A DNA stretch of 64,000 bases, taken from the NCBI GenBank assembly GCA_029844215.1, contig CM056732.1, forward strand, positions 21,685,501 to 21,749,500. The letters run 5' to 3'. Origin of the DNA: Przewalskia tangutica (Eukaryota > Streptophyta > Magnoliopsida > Solanales > Solanaceae). The notes under the pieces are model-generated. The model saw only the letters and a list, made by a program, of their open reading frames with translations, ran no database searches and had not been told where the DNA came from. Within the stretch, counting starts at the first letter, position 1. Each line of letters opens with the position of its first letter. Made by a program: the position numbers and the translations under genes. Positions 35,948-47,984 of this stretch are shown here, one piece after another.

Positions 35948-36742
35948 ATGGGCTACAAGGAGATGGCCCAGTTATTGGCCAGGATTGTGGCGTGGCAGGA
36001 GGACAGACGGGAGACAGCGATTCCGGTTGTACCCGTAGTTCACCCCAGATCTGATAGCTTGAGACTTCGGTACTTTTTGAGTTGCAGCCCACCAGAGTTC
36101 TATGGGTCGAGGCCTGAGGATGATCCTCAAGAGTTTATCAAGCGATTCTGACGGATCATGAGAGTGATCAGGGCCTCGGAGACAGAGTCGGTAGTATTGG
36201 GTTCACATCGGCTGCGTGATACTGCAGTTGACTGGTATGATTCATGGGAATTATCCCGGGGGGAGCATGCGCTTCCAGCTATTTGGGACGAGTTCGCAGA
36301 GGCGTTCCTTAGCCATTTCTTGCCTCCGCAGATGAGGAGAGCTCGGGCCGATAGATTTCTGATATTGAGACAGAGTGGGCGGACGGTCCGGGAGTACAAC
36401 GTAGAGTTTGACTCATTGGCTCGGTATGTACCCGCTTTAGTAGCAGATATGGAGGACATAGTGCACCGCTATGTCACAGGGCTCGATGATTACTTAGCAG
36501 AGAGTTGCACGGGAGTAGCTCTTCAGCCGGGCATGGACATTGCCCGCATACAAGCTTATGCACTTGGGTGTGAGGAACGTAGGGGCCGACAGATTGACAG
36601 ATATCAGCAAAAGAGGGCCAGGACAACACGGTCCTCTGGTAGTTTTCGAGGCAGACAACCTCAGCAGCATACCGGATTTGCATCTCAGCCGGTTCAGAGC
36701 GCTCCTCTACCGTCTTCCGGACGTATAGGGTATTCGAGGTGA
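35948..36742 (+). pseudogene. Gypsy A gag (capsid)
   Basis: Starts within MGYKEMAQLLARIVAWQED, passes PPEFYGSRPEDDPQEFI, has a TGA near 36149, then continues. The capsid core follows: DTAVDWYDSWELSRGEHALP, FAEAFLSHFLPPQMRRARAD, SGRTVREYNVEFDSLARYVP. It ends in a TGA at 36740-36742, where a frameshift separates it from the zinc knuckle. The family start (MPPRR-like) and the leader are missing because the inverted LTR abuts at 35942. It is closely similar to the gag of the element at 47330-55503. Confidence 0.9.
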
Positions 36743-36743
36743 T

Positions 36744-37537
36744 GTGGCTCTGTGGCTTGGTTCTGCAGGAACGAGTTCCGGGTCGATGAGGCCACCTATA
36801 CCTCGGTGTGGTCGATGTGGCGATTGCCATTATGGGGGGTGTCGTGTTCCTCGAGGAGCTTGTTACTCTTGTGGCCAGCAGGGCCATTTGAGAAGAGATT
36901 GTCCGACCAGAGGCGGCGGGAATGTTATGGTTCACCGACAGTCGATTCTTTGGATCTTCATCTTGGTGGTTACGCGCCCGAGGCGAGGTGTTCACGGACC
37001 AGCAGGCCGCGGCAGGGGTCGTGGTAGGGGTCCCAGTTCCAGCGGTCCTCAGAACCGCATTTATGTTATGTCCAGCCGTCAGGACCAGGAGGCGTCACCA
37101 GATGTCGTCACAGGTACATTATTAGTTTCATGTTGTGATGTATATGCTTTGATAGATCCAGGTTCTACCTTGTCCTATATATCTCCTCATATTGCTGGTA
37201 GAATAGGGATAGAGCCCGAGTCCATAAAACCTTTTGAGGTGGCTACGCCAGTAGGTGATTCGGTAGTAGCTGAGCGGGTATATAAGGCTTGCCCAGTGAC
37301 TATAGACAGTCGTCAGACTCTAGCCGACTTGATAGAGTTGGATATGACGGACTTTGATGTGATTATGGGTATGGATTGGCTAGCGTCTTGCTATGCCAAT
37401 GTGGACTGTAGAGAGAGATTGGTACGGTTCTAATTTCCTGGCGAGCCGGTTATCGAGTGGAAGGAAATCGCCGCCGGCGGTAGGTTTATTTCTTACCTCA
37501 AGGCTAGGAAGATGGTGCTGGCGGGTATATCTACCAT
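36744..37537 (+). pseudogene. Gypsy A zinc knuckle and aspartic protease
   Basis: CxxC repeats (CGRCGDCHYGGC) precede a standard CCHC knuckle, CYSCGQQGHLRRDC, at codons 40-53 of this frame. The protease follows at about 37105-37400: LLVSCCDVYALIDPGSTLSY (DPGS in place of the usual DSGA/DTGA) and FDVIMGMDWLASCYANVDC. A stop at 37431-37433 and a frame change cut it from RT. The knuckle binds the genomic RNA and the protease would process the polyprotein; neither is usable here. Confidence 0.87.
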
Positions 37538-38900
37538 ATGGTTCGTATTCGACATCGAGGTCGAGATACCGCACTTCGCCGATCCGTTGTTAGAGAGTTT
37601 CCGACGTATTCCCGCACGAAGCCGGGTATCCTCCCGAGGAGATGCGTTTGCATTGATATGCCGCCAGACACTCGACCGATATCTATTCCACCATACAGGA
37701 TGGCACCGACTGAGTTGAGGGAATTGAAAGACCAGCTGAAAGATTTGCTGGAAAAAAGCTTTATCAGGCCTAGTGTTTCTCCCTGGGGAGCGCCAGTGTT
37801 ATTTGTAAAGAAGAAGGATGGGACGCTGCGTATGTGTGTTGATTACAGGCAGCTGAATAAAGTAACTATCAAGAACAGATATCCTCTCCCCAGGATTGAT
37901 GATTTGTTTGACCAGTTGCAGGGGGCGAGGTGTTTTTCCAAGATAGACCTGCGGTCTGGTTACCATTAGGTGCGAGTTAGAGAGACAGATATCCCAAAGA
38001 CTGCATTCAGGACCCGGTATGGGCACTATGAGTTCATGGTGATGTCTTTCGGGTTGACCAACGCCCCAGCAGTATTCATGGATTTGATGAACAGGGTGTT
38101 CAAGCCATTCTTGAATATGTTCGTTATAGTATTCATTGATGATATCCTGGTTTATTCGCGCACAGAGCAGGAGCATGCAGATCATTTGAGGGCGGTATTG
38201 GGAGTCCTCAGGGACCGGTAGTTGTATGCCAAGTTCTCGAAATATGAGTTTTGGTTGGCTTCAGTGGCTTTCTTAGGGCATGTTATCGGGGCCGATGATA
38301 TTCGGGTTGATACAGCAAATATTGAGGCAGTCAAGACTTGGCTTAGACCCACTACACCGACGAGTGCGCAACTTTTGGGCCTCATGGGTTATTATCTGAG
38401 ATTTGTGGAGAAGTTTGCTTCCATTTCAGACCTTTGACTAGCCGACTCGTAGCGGCTATGTTCCGGTGGACGGATGCTTGTGAGGGGAGTTTCCAGTTAC
38501 TGAAGGAGAATTGACGACTGCCCCAGTCCTTACTCTTCCAGAGGGTTTAGACGGATATGTGGTTTATTTTGATGCGTCGGGTGTCGGGCTTAGGTGCGTA
38601 CTGATCGACGCAAAGACGGCAAAGTTATAGCTTACGATCTCGACATTTCAGAAGCATGAGAAGAACTATCCCACACATGACTTAGAGTTGACAGCAGTTG
38701 ATTCATGCCTCAAGATCTAGAGACATTATTTGTATGGAGTTCATGGATATTTACACGCACCACAAGAGTCTCGGATATCTTCACCGCAGGAGCCGAACTT
38801 GCGGGCAGACGGTGGTTGAGCCGCTAAGGATTACGATGTCGATATCCTATACCACCCAGGGAAGGCCAATGTAGTCGCAGATGTCCTTAGTCGCAGATCG
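37538..38900 (+). pseudogene. Gypsy A reverse transcriptase and RNase H
   Basis: RT motifs are in order: PPYRMAPTELRELKDQLKDL, VSPWGAPVLFVKKKDGT, MCVDYRQLNKVTIKNRYPLP, FSKIDLRSGYH, a TAG at 37967-37969, TAFRTRYGHYEFMVMSFGLT, and the catalytic VFIDDILVYS (FIDD intact). Further stops are at 38219-38221 and 38435-38437. RNase H is only traceable (38440-38880) through VVYFDASGVGL, a degraded LTTHDLEL equivalent, and a motif just before 38900 equivalent to VVADALSR. Domain order RT-RNase H-integrase is that of Ty3/gypsy. Confidence 0.9.
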
Positions 38901-40492
38901 ATGGGTAGTCTCTCAGATGTGCAGCCAGAGAGAAGGGGTATGATCCGCGAGTTACATCAGCTAGCGAGCCTTGGGGTTCGTTTGATTGGTTCTGATAGTA
39001 ATGGAGTTCGGGTTCGAGAGGTCGCCGAGTCTTCCATCGTCGAGGAGGTGAAGAGGCGACAGTATGAGGATCCGATTATGGTGCGGTATCGAGATACAGC
39101 TCTTCGGGAAGAGAAAAGTCTATTTGAAGTAGAACCGGATGGGGTGCTAATATTCGAGGGCAGGTTATGTGTACCCGATGTAGCAGGACTTCGTCAGCAG
39201 ATTCTGGGGGAGGCACATAGTGCTCGTTACTCTATTCATCCAGGGTCGACCAAGATGTACCGTGACCTCAGGTGTATATATTAGTGGGATGGACTGAAGA
39301 GGGACGTTACGGAGGTTGTGGCACAGTGTTCGAATTGTCAGCAGGTCAAGGTGGAACACCAGAAGCCTGGTGGGTTGCTGCAGATGATAGAGATGCCGAC
39401 ATCGAAATGAGAGGTGATCAATATGGACTTTATTACAGGGTTGCCTCACACTCAGAGGAAGCATGATTCCATCTGGGTTATCGTCGACAGACTGACGAAA
39501 TCAACCCATTTTCCTCCAGTCAGGACGACGTTTTCAGCCGAGGATTATGCTAGACTGTATATCAGAGAGATTGTGAGACTGCACGGAGTGTCTATATCGA
39601 TCATTTCAGACAGGGGAGCTCAGTTCTCGGCTAACTTCTGGAGGTCTTTCCAGAAGGGGTTAGGGACACAGGTGAGTCTCAGTACTGCATTTCATCCTCA
39701 GACCGACGGACAGGCCGAGCGTACTATCCAGACACTTGATGATATGTTGCGGGCTTGTGTTATTGATTTCAGGGGTAGCTGGGAGGATCATTTACCTCTT
39801 GTGGAGTTTGCTTATAACAACAGCTACCATTCTAGTATCCAGATGGCGCCTTATGAGGCCTTATACGGGAGGAAGTGCAGGTCACCGATAGGCTGGTTTG
39901 AGGTGGGAGAAGTTCTGTTGGTCGGGCCAGACTTGATTCAGCAGGCAGTGCAGTGGATAAGGTGAAGCTTATCCAGGAGCGGTTATTATCAGCTCAGACT
40001 CGACAGAAGTCGTATGCAGATCATCGGCGTCGACACTTGGAGTTTGAGGTAGATGATTGGGTCTTCCTGAAGGTATCACCCATGAAGGGCATGATGAGAT
40101 TTGGGAAGAAGGGGAAACTTAGCCCAAGGTACATTGGGCTTTATCAGATTGTCCGTAGGGTAGGCAAGGTTGCCTACGATTTGGATCTGCCGTACGAACT
40201 GGAGGCAGTACATCCAGTTTTTCATGTGTCTATGTTGCGGAAATATATTGGGGATCCATCTAGAGTGCACCCGATTTGTGATGTCCAGGTGACAGAGGGG
40301 CTATCATATGAGGAGAGTCCCGTAGCAATACTCGATCGTCAGGTTAGGCGACTACGGACAAAGGATGTGGCTTCCGTCAAGGTCTTATGGCGGAACGAGA
40401 ACAGGGAGGAAATGACATGGGAAACAGAGGAGGACATGATGAAGAAGTATCCTCACTTGTTCCCTACACCTCCAGGTAACCCACTTTCCTGA
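38901..40492 (+). pseudogene. Gypsy A integrase with chromodomain-like C-terminus
   Basis: Zinc-binding HHCC region: HSARYSIHPGSTKMYRDLRC, a TAG, then VVAQCSNCQQVK with a frame change. The core from 39414 has the catalytic D, D and E in INMDFITGLP, SIISDRGAQFS and TDGQAERTIQTLDDM. A frame change at about 39953-39965 leads to an open C-terminal frame (39953-40492) with GKLSPRYIGLYQIVRRVGKV and VHPVFHVSMLRKYIGDP. It ends in a segment (VAILDRQVRRLRTKDVASVK...WETEEDM) resembling the chromodomain of Tekay-type chromoviruses. That domain steers integration to heterochromatin in known elements; here it is inferred. Confidence 0.9.
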
Positions 40493-40652
40493 TTGTTAGT
40501 TTTTAAAAGTTAGCAATTATGCTTAAGTATTGTTGTGGCCATGTGGAGCGTCTTTATTTGCAAGAAGAATAGTTAAGGGAGTCTATGTCGATATTGTGAT
40601 TTGAGTAAGCCTAGAAGGAACATTCGGGACGAATGTTTTTAAGTGGGGAGAA
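40493..40652 (+). other. Gypsy A 3' UTR and polypurine tract
   Basis: Non-coding segment after the pol stop. It contains ACATTCGGGACGAATGTTTTT, a hairpin, and ends in the PPT AAGTGGGGAGAA (40641-40652) directly before the 3' LTR. Confidence 0.8.
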
Positions 40653-40944
40653 TGTTACACCGTAGTTCAGTCCCGCCATGGGACGTACGAAAGGAGTTAA
40701 GATTTAAATTTTTGAAAGATAGGTCAACAGAAAGTTTCGGACGGGTTTTTAGTCAAATTTGAGGCGGTGTATGTTCAATTACATTGAGAGTTCCTAGGTG
40801 TTTCAAAGGCCTAGTACATGGTTCGTTGAGTCTAGTTTCCAACGCAACCAACCGTTCGTCGATAGGACATCGGAGTAGAAAGTTATGAGAGTTACAAGTT
40901 CAGTGCGCAGTCGAGCGGAAAAACAACATCGGTCAGGGGCCACA

Positions 40945-41045
40945 GCGCCGCGGCGCCGGATGCAGGGCCGCGGCGCCGAACAGCAGGGCCGCGACGCCGG
41001 AAGTACTGAAGAGTCTCGGATGTTTCAGTGCCGCGGCGGGTTCTG
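40945..41045 (+). repeat. CpG-rich module block in gypsy A 3' LTR
   Basis: Three modules GCGCCGCGGCGCC (40945-40957), GGGCCGCGGCGCC and GGGCCGCGACGCC at about 21-bp steps, then a partial one near 41030. The matching block in the 5' LTR (29985-30115) has a different set of modules while its flanks are almost unchanged. Confidence 0.85.
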
Positions 41046-41142
41046 TGAGGCTGGGGGAAAAATCAGAACTGTTTTGTATTAAAAAAGGCCATGGGAGGGT
41101 GACAAGTGTCCCCCCCATCTGATTTTGCATGTCCCATTTATT

Positions 41143-41165
41143 GACCAAGTCTTGAAGACTTGGTC
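41143..41165 (+). repeat. LTR palindrome, perfect copy
   Basis: GACCAAGTCTTGAAGACTTGGTC: perfect 11-bp arms around a single G, about 15 bp before a CT-rich segment typical of retrotransposon leader starts. Confidence 0.9.
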
Positions 41166-42595
41166 ATTCTTCAAGCTCTTCTCTCTCTCTAAAATTAAAA
41201 GCTCTCCCTTCTCTCTAGAAAATCAAGAAGAAATCAAAGCTTAGTGAAAAATCTGAAAAGGTGGCAAGAAGAAAACTTGTTGGCAAGCTTGTAGGAGTTT
41301 TTGTGGAGGTGATTGTGGAAAGGAGGCTAGTGAAATTGTTGGACTAATTTGGGTAAACTCTAAGGTAACAATCCTTTATCTTTTTACTAGTAAATTATGT
41401 TGCATGTGAAGAAGAAATGACTTGTAGTTGTCAATATTGCCTTTAGATACATTGCATGTAGAAAGTGGATAAGAATTTGGATTAAAAAGGAAGTGGATAA
41501 GAAATTATGTTGTTATACCTCAAAATTGCCAAATTGGACCTTGTAGTTGTTTTAGTTGTTATATATTGTGGGGCAGAATTTTACACGTCCAAGTTAGACG
41601 TGTAATCCCCTTTGTGTTGATTGGATTGTTGAGCCCTAAAGGTGGCGTGTTTGGTTATTGAATTCGGCCTTGAAAAAGGTGGCAAAGTATGTAGAAACAA
41701 AGGAAGTGCTGCCTAATTTTCCGTAGGAATAAGGGACTTTTTAATTAGAATGTTCTACGTTGAAGATAGAGGCTAATGGACGTATTATGGTCATTATAGG
41801 TTGACATACTACGCATGATTTATTGGACTTGCGAGTGGATTGACCCGAAGAGGTATGTGGAACTTTCCTACCTCTTGATCATGAATAGTTGCACCTATGT
41901 AGTACGGTAGACGTACAAGGCTTTGATATCCCTTACTTATTTTAATGATGTCTTAAGTTTCAAAGTTAAGGGACTTGAAGTGTTTTAAGTATATGATACT
42001 TGTTTCGTTTTAAAAGTATAAGTCCCTTAGATATAGGGAAATGTATTTGACTAATGTATAACGTTAATATAACGACTTTATGAGAAGTTGGTTGTATTGA
42101 CTTTATGGAAGGTTAACAAAGAAAGATTTACTCTAAGTAAAATAAGTACGGATAAATGATTTGAAATTGTGAAAGACAAATTGATTTTAAGACATTAATT
42201 GCCTAAGGTTTTAAAAGAAATGAAGTCACTTGATTTAGAAGCCTATTATATTTCAAAAAGGAAACGTGACTTGTCTTGAAAAGTAGTCGTGACTTGATAC
42301 TACGGTTATTAGTATCTTGGGAGTGTTATATAAAAAGGAGTCATTTCTTAAAAGGTTAGAGGTACGTGGTACTTGGGTTGAATTCCCGATTTTTTCTCTT
42401 GAATGACATGTTAGTGCCTTAAGTAAACTAAAATGAGAGGATATACTAATAATGTTAATAAGAAGTTAGGGGATATTCTTAACTTGCTTACGTTATGATA
42501 AGCCGGTAGCGCTTATGTTATGTATGATAGCCGGTTGTGCTGGGTTATGTATTATTATTATTATTACTACTTATTCCATGGATTTGCTACCCATG

Positions 42596-42772
42596 ATGCG
42601 AGTGCGGCGCTTGTACTCATGCGGGCCCATCGGGTCCATGCGGGTGAAATAGTCCCATGCGAGGCGGATGACCTCATGCGGGTGAAATAGTCTCATGCGG
42701 GTGAAATAGTCTCATGCGAGACGGATGACCTCATGCGGGTCCACAGGACCTATGCGGGTGAAATAGTCTCAG
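42596..42772 (+). repeat. Short tandem array in gypsy A 3' LTR
   Basis: Same CATGCGGGTGAAATAGTC family as 31640-31850, with a different number and order of units. Confidence 0.85.
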
Positions 42773-43402
42773 GAGTAGGATTGCTTAATGATACTACGGG
42801 CGATGGACCCTATCTTGATCATGAGCCTCCTATTTTTATGCAGTACGGTTTATACTTGTCACTCTCATTGTTAGTAAGGCACAGTGCATTGCAATTTGAT
42901 TTTCTTCCATGACTCTAGCTTATTTTAGACTTATGATATTATTACAGTATTTTCCAGTTTTACATACTTGGTACATATCAGGTAATCGACCCCTTCCTGG
43001 GCCGCGTTCATGTCGTAGGTAGGTAAAGAGCGGTGGATCCTCATTCTTAGGATCTTTGCTCAGGTGTCAGAAGCTCCACTTCTCCGGAGGCTTGACTTTT
43101 GGTACGGTTCTCCCTGATGTTGTAGATGTTATGTGCATTCAGGGGTATGACGGAGCCCTGTCCCGTCATAGTGGTTACACATTCTTAGAGGTCTGTAGTC
43201 CTGTTATAAATTGGGTTGTTAAGGATGTAATTGCTCAGTTTTTGTTATATTTAAAGGTAGCCATCTTGGGTTAACCTGCTTTATATTCTATATGATTTCT
43301 TGTTGTGAGTTTATTTTCCGCTGGTTTTCTCTGATGTTGTATAACAAGGGTGCCCGGGGTAAGACACCTGTCACGGGTCCGAGGTCGGGTCGTGACAATT
43401 AA

Positions 43403-43570
43403 TAACCACGTAAACTCTTAAGATGCATTTATAGATTATTATAAATAATCAACTAATAATTCAACAAATGCAAGTGCCATAATATTAATCATCATTAATA
43501 TAAATACGAATGTGTATAAAGTACATTTTATCCTAATACATATTGTCTCTAGGATAGACATATACTTGCA
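43403..43570 (-). repeat. Copia-1 5' LTR, second part
   Basis: Resumes TAACCACGTAAACTCTTA after the gypsy insertion, matching 22951-23118 of the left LTR, and ends ATATACTTGCA. Confidence 0.9.
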
Positions 43571-43838
43571 GGGTCCTCCTCCGGACCAAGCTCAGAAGAC
43601 CTTTCATTGATGTCTACATTTTCCTGTTTGCAGAATTAATGGAAGAATTATATTGAGGAACACGAATTATATTGAGGAACACGGAGGAATGGGAAACTTT
43701 GTAAAAAAAATACAAAGAAGTGAAAGAAAATCATTTCATATTTCAAATCTTTTCACGTCTCAGAAAGGCTAATATGCATTCAACATTCCTTTCTTCTTTT
43801 CCACATCACAGATCCGTTTTTGTTCTAATTAAAAACTT
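43571..43838. other. Spacer with a 19-bp tandem duplication
   Basis: No gene recognised. GAATTATATTGAGGAACAC occurs twice in tandem (43645-43663 and 43664-43682). This is the original flank of the copia-1 insertion. Confidence 0.5.
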
Positions 43839-44129
43839 GGGACTCGTTTGGTACGTCGCACTAGACTGTACTAATTTCAATGAACTGTACTGTATTAATA
43901 TATAATGAACGGTATTAGAGTATTAATATATAATTGATTGTATTTTTATTTTTTTTATTTTAGTACAGTTCAGGGGAGACCCACCTGCTAGATGAGTCTC
44001 AAAAATGACAGTTGGACTGTACTATTTCTAAAAATAGTATAGTCCAGTGCGGCTGAAAACGCCCACTAAATATTGTATTATTTTTTTGTCCAGTACAGTC
44101 CAACTTAATACAGCGCACCAAACGTGCCC
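43839..44129. mobile_element. MITE-like element, 291 bp
   Basis: Ends are imperfect inverted repeats: GGGACTCGTTTGGTACGTCG at the left, and at the right the complement of GGGCACGTTTGGTGCGCTGT; each continues into a GGACTGTACT-type motif. The GGG(C/A)nnGTTTGGT end is typical of Harbinger/Tourist-like MITEs. A clear 3-bp TTA duplication is not visible, so the superfamily is uncertain. There is no coding capacity. Confidence 0.7.
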
Positions 44130-44317
44130 TTATAGCACTAACCTATTAACTATAACCAATTTCATCTTCATGCATTCTAGCACCAGAAAAGGATAAGGAT
44201 TCAAGGAAAGACCAACCACCTAAAAACAAATTCCAGTAGTACTCAAAGCTCTTTAGATTTGAAACTTCAAGTTCAAACTCCCATAAATTATACTTAAAGC
44301 TTCCAATTAAAGAAAGA
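44130..44317. other. Spacer before copia-2
   Basis: AT-rich sequence with no recognised feature. The left edge of the copia-2 LTR may lie within it. Confidence 0.35.
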
Positions 44318-44523
44318 TGTAAACGTGTATATAGACATTATTTCATCCATATCCCATAATTAGAATATATTTCATATATTGTGTAAATATAATTATGGTA
44401 AGACTAGGATTTCTCTTTTGTATAGGCTTAGGATTCCTATTGTATAAGAGATGAATATTGTACTCTATATATACTTTGATATTAATGAGAAGACTCATCA
44501 AGAGAAATTAATATCATCTTACA
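44318..44523 (+). repeat. Copia-2 5' LTR
   Basis: The right edge is fixed by the PBS at 44524 (LTR ends ATCATCTTACA). The left edge at TGTAAACGTG is a guess from the TG start rule, since no second LTR exists to compare. A TATA-like CTCTATATATACTTTG at about 44463-44478 could be its promoter. Confidence 0.6.
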
Positions 44524-44537
44524 TGGTATCAAGAGTC
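44524..44537 (+). other. Copia-2 primer-binding site
   Basis: TGGTATCAAGAGTC, an initiator-tRNA-Met type PBS with an extra A, directly after the LTR. Confidence 0.8.
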
Positions 44538-44667
44538 TAAAATAAAAACCCTAGAATTTTTTTCTCTACAAGCTGCCGCCCTCCCCCCCTCAGGCATCTC
44601 GCCGCGACGCCTCCCTCATATCCTCCCAAAATTCTTGGTTTTTCTTCTTCCTTCCTTGCCACTCTAA

Positions 44668-45758
44668 ATGGTTACTCAGGATTCTTCCAATACTTCTGAT
44701 GCATCCACCTCCACAAATCCTACCACCATGTCATCATCCTCTTTTCATCCCGCCCTAACTGTTATCAATATCAAAAACTTTATTCCTATTCTTCTTGATC
44801 AAGAAAACAGTCAGTATTCTCCTTAGGTTAAACTGTTTCGTAATCATGCATGTCTCTATAACGTGTTTGATCACATCGATGACACTATTCCGCACCCTCC
44901 GGAGGTTGATGAGTCTGCTTGGTGTCGTCTAGACGCCGGCGTCAAACAGTGGATTTATGGTAGTATCTCTCAGGATCTTCTTTTTACTATCATGAAATCT
45001 GGCACCACAGTCCGTGATTTATGGAACCTCTTGAAAGAAATCTTTCAAGATAACAAGCACACGCGTGCGGTGTATTTGGAGGAATAATTTAACAATACAC
45101 ACCTTGAAAACTTCTCCAACCCGACTGAATACTGCAGACAGTTGAACTACTGGCAGATCAACTCTCCAACGTCGATACGCCTGTCTTGGACACTAAGATG
45201 GTGTTGCAATTAATTGTAGGCCTTTCCAAAGGTGACTATGATACGTTAGCCACCATGATTCAACAGGCAGATCCACTTCCCAGTTTTAACAAAGCTTGCT
45301 CGCAGTTGTTGCTCGAAGAGACTCGACGTGCTAAGAAGGATGAGCACAATCAGAAGGCGTTAGATGTCGAAATGCGCCCTCACAATCCAACGCCGCCAAA
45401 AAACTCTCAACCGCAACAGAAACGCGGTGGAAAAGGCCGCGACGCAGGCGTCGCGGTCGAGCAAGGGTCAGGACAGCAGAACCAAAGAATAAGAATAACA
45501 GGGCCCCCACAATCGCTCACGCAACGCCATCAAGCACCAGACAGCGCGGGCGCGCCGCAGTTCTAGTACCAGTAACCATTCCACCAGTTCTCCTACCAAG
45601 GTGTGTTGGGCCCTGCTCTAGCCCCGCTGCAAGTCCAGTACCCACAACAAGCCCACTTCATGCACGTCCAGTTTCAGCAGCCCTCGTCCAACATGACACC
45701 CACTGAGTTAGGTCAGGCCTTCAGTAGTCTCAACATGCAACAACCTGACAACAACTGA
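44668..45758 (+). pseudogene. Copia-2 gag
   Basis: The ATG at 44668 opens a Ser/Thr-rich N-terminus. TAG at 44824-44826 replaces an expected Trp in the YSPW-type motif. The frame continues with VKLFRNHACLYNVFDHID and the UBN2-type gag core (AWCRLDAGVKQWIYGSISQD) to a TAA at 45085-45087, then a frameshift. The rest (45186-45566) has VLQLIVGLSKGDYDTLATMI and a Gln/Pro/Arg-rich tail, partly made of a CpG-rich insert (45425-45460). No zinc knuckle is visible. Confidence 0.85.
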
Positions 45759-47329
45759 TATATGGACTCCGGAGCCACTTCTCACCTCACCCGGACTGCA
45801 GGTAATATTCTCAAACTGTTTGGTTTAAAGCATCCTTAATTTGTGACAGTTAGTAGTGGTCACCGCATTCTAGTAAAGGGTTTTGGTATATCATACACAT
45901 TACATCCTAATCCATCCCACCTTCAAAATACCCTATATTCCCCACATGTAATTAAGAATCTAATCTCTATCCATAAATTCACTCGTAATAATTTTGTCTC
46001 TGTTGATTTTGACCATTTTGGTTTCACTGTGAAGGATCTCATACGGGGACACCTCTTACGAGATGCTTTAGTACGGGGGATCTATATCCATTCACTCCCA
46101 CCTCCGTTGCCAGATCTAGCTCTCCCGTCTCTCTAGCGGCAATTTCTTCCTCAACTTGGCATAATAGGCTTGGTCATCCAAGAGCCCCAATTTTTAATTT
46201 TCTTAGAGGCAATAATTTCATTACTTTTAATGGGAAGCTTGCCCAAAATTGTGTTTCTTGTTCTTTAGGAAAACATACTCGTCATTCGTTTAAATCATCT
46301 ACTAGTGTTACTTTTGCACCTTTTGATATTATACATGCTGATTTATGGACATCACCTGTTGTTAGTTCTCTCGGTCATAAATACTATCTTATCTTACTAG
46401 ATGATTGTCTCACTTTGTTTGGTTGTATCCTCTTAAATTTAAATCGGAAGTGTTTGCCAAATTTTTTGAGTTTCGAACATTCATTCAAACACAGTTTGAA
46501 AAAGATATAAAATCTTTTCAGTGCGATAATGGTCGTGAATTCAATAACTCTATGTTTCACCGTTTTTGTACTAATAATGGCATGGTATTTCGCTTCTCAT
46601 ACCCCCACACCTCTCCTCAAAACGGTAAAGCTGAAAGAATCATTCACATCATTAACAATATGATTCGCACTCTATTGATTCATGTCTTCCTACCTCCGTC
46701 TTTCTGGATCTATGCTGCTAAAATGTCAGAATACGTTCTCAATATTTTCCCAACTAGCACCCTTCACATTATGACCCCTACCGAAATCCTCTATCATAGA
46801 GTCCCATCTTATGAGCATCTTCGGATATTCGGTTGTCTATGCTATCCTAACCTTGTCTCTACTGCTCATCACAAACTAGCTCCTCGGTCCACTCCATATG
46901 TCTACCTAGCCTTCCCGCCGAACCATAGGGGCTATCTATGCTATGACTTGTCCACTCGTCAAATTCACATATCTCGTCACGTCACATTCGATGAGACCAC
47001 ATTCCCGTTTTTGAATCTTAAAAAGTACCAAAAACCGGATTACTCTTTTCTTGACGAGTCTGTCATCTCTCCCATTATTCTTGAACAACTCACCTCTGTA
47101 CCGTAGCCAGCGCCGCGGCCCAGTGCCGAGGCGCCACGATGCCAAATATCAGGAGAAAACTATCCGTCGACAGCGCCGCGTCGCCAAATTTCCAGAGAAG
47201 ACTGTCAATCTAGCGCCGCGGCCCCTGATCCAGCGCCACGACGCCGCCGACAGTTTCGCCCCCTCCTCCCCCTTACCCAAAAATGCCTTCTGTTTCAGAT
47301 ACCACCACTCAGACTCCGCAACTCATAAA
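45759..47329 (+). pseudogene. Copia-2 protease and integrase
   Basis: The protease motif MDSGATSHLT starts just after a stop at 45758, followed by VSSGHRILVKGFG and LHNVLYSPHVIKNLIS-type sequence. The gag-pre-integrase block (TWHNRLGHPRAP ... CVSCSLGKHTRH) begins near 46150. The integrase core has ADLWTSP, a frame change near 46405, FQCDNGREFNN and SPQNGKAERIIHIINNM. From 47107 the linker after integrase is made largely of CpG-rich modules (CAGCGCCGCGGCCC and relatives), read as Ala/Pro/Arg-rich peptide, until the gypsy insertion at 47330. Confidence 0.85.
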
Positions 47330-47984
47330 TGTCACGACCCGACCCCGGGGCCGCAACTGGTGCCCTACCGGGGCACCCCGTCAGGTATACATCAGAGAAT
47401 AGCAGCGGAACATACATAACATAAGCTTAACAATTAATAAAAAATAGGTTAGCCGATATGGCTACCTCCCTGGAAGTAAACAAATCCAAAAGCAGTTACC
47501 TCAAATTTTTCTTTTATAAAGAGACTCACAAGACATGACTACAGACCTCTTAGAGTTCACATAACCACTGTGACGGGACAGGGCCCCGCCATACCCCTGA
47601 ATATACAAAAGTCTATAACTTCAGGGAACCGTACCAAAAAGGCAAAGCCTCCGGAGAAATGGAGCTTTCCGAGAACTGAACAGTGATCCTAAGAGTGCGT
47701 ATCAACAAGCTATGTACCTCAACCTGCGGTATGAACGCACTTCGGGCGAGGTCGATAACAGTACTAAGTATGTGAAATCAAAATATCAGAATTGAAATCA
47801 TAATACCTATATAAAACAGGAGACATGTGTGATAACCAAACTACAGTACACAATATATATTAGCAGTCATGTCAAGTCAGGGTCTCACGCCCGTAACGCC
47901 ATCACTCAAATATAACCCGGGAATTTAACCCGCACAATGTCCGCATGCCCAAGATCTTACCTCAGATAAGCATGGCCATGGAAC

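Larger units (their letters stand above)
29691..43397 (+). mobile_element. Ty3/gypsy (chromovirus, probably Tekay/Del type) element A
   Basis: 13.7-kb element inserted in the copia-1 LTR with a perfect 5-bp duplication ATTAA (29686-29690 and 43398-43402) and TG...CA ends. The order is 5' LTR (truncated), an inverted foreign LTR, gag, protease, RT, RNase H, integrase with a C-terminal chromodomain-like segment, PPT and 3' LTR. The two LTRs are very similar, so insertion is younger than copia-1. Stops and frameshifts in every coding region, plus loss of the PBS, make it non-autonomous. Confidence 0.92.
40653..43397 (+). repeat. Gypsy A 3' LTR
   Basis: 2745 bp, TGTTACACCGTAGTTCAG to GGGTCGTGACA. 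It carries a CpG-rich module block (40945-41045), the 23-bp palindrome (41143-41165), an inverted pair TTACACGTC/GACGTGTAA (41581-41605) and the short tandem array (42596-42772). The 72-codon frame at 43056-43274, identical to one in the 5' LTR, has no known family and is probably not a gene. Confidence 0.92.
21587..43570 (-). mobile_element. Ty1/copia retrotransposon 1, interrupted by a gypsy element
   Basis: Minus-strand copia element, about 8.27 kb once the insertion at 29691-43402 is removed. In + coordinates the order is 3' LTR 21587-23118, PPT, pol, gag, leader, PBS 28294-28306 and 5' LTR 28308-29690 plus 43403-43570. The LTRs (about 1.53 and 1.55 kb) are similar but clearly diverged, so the insertion is not recent. 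It is preceded by GGGGT and followed by GGGTC, an imperfect candidate for the 5-bp target duplication. Pol has lost catalytic residues and an internal segment, so the element is dead. Confidence 0.9.
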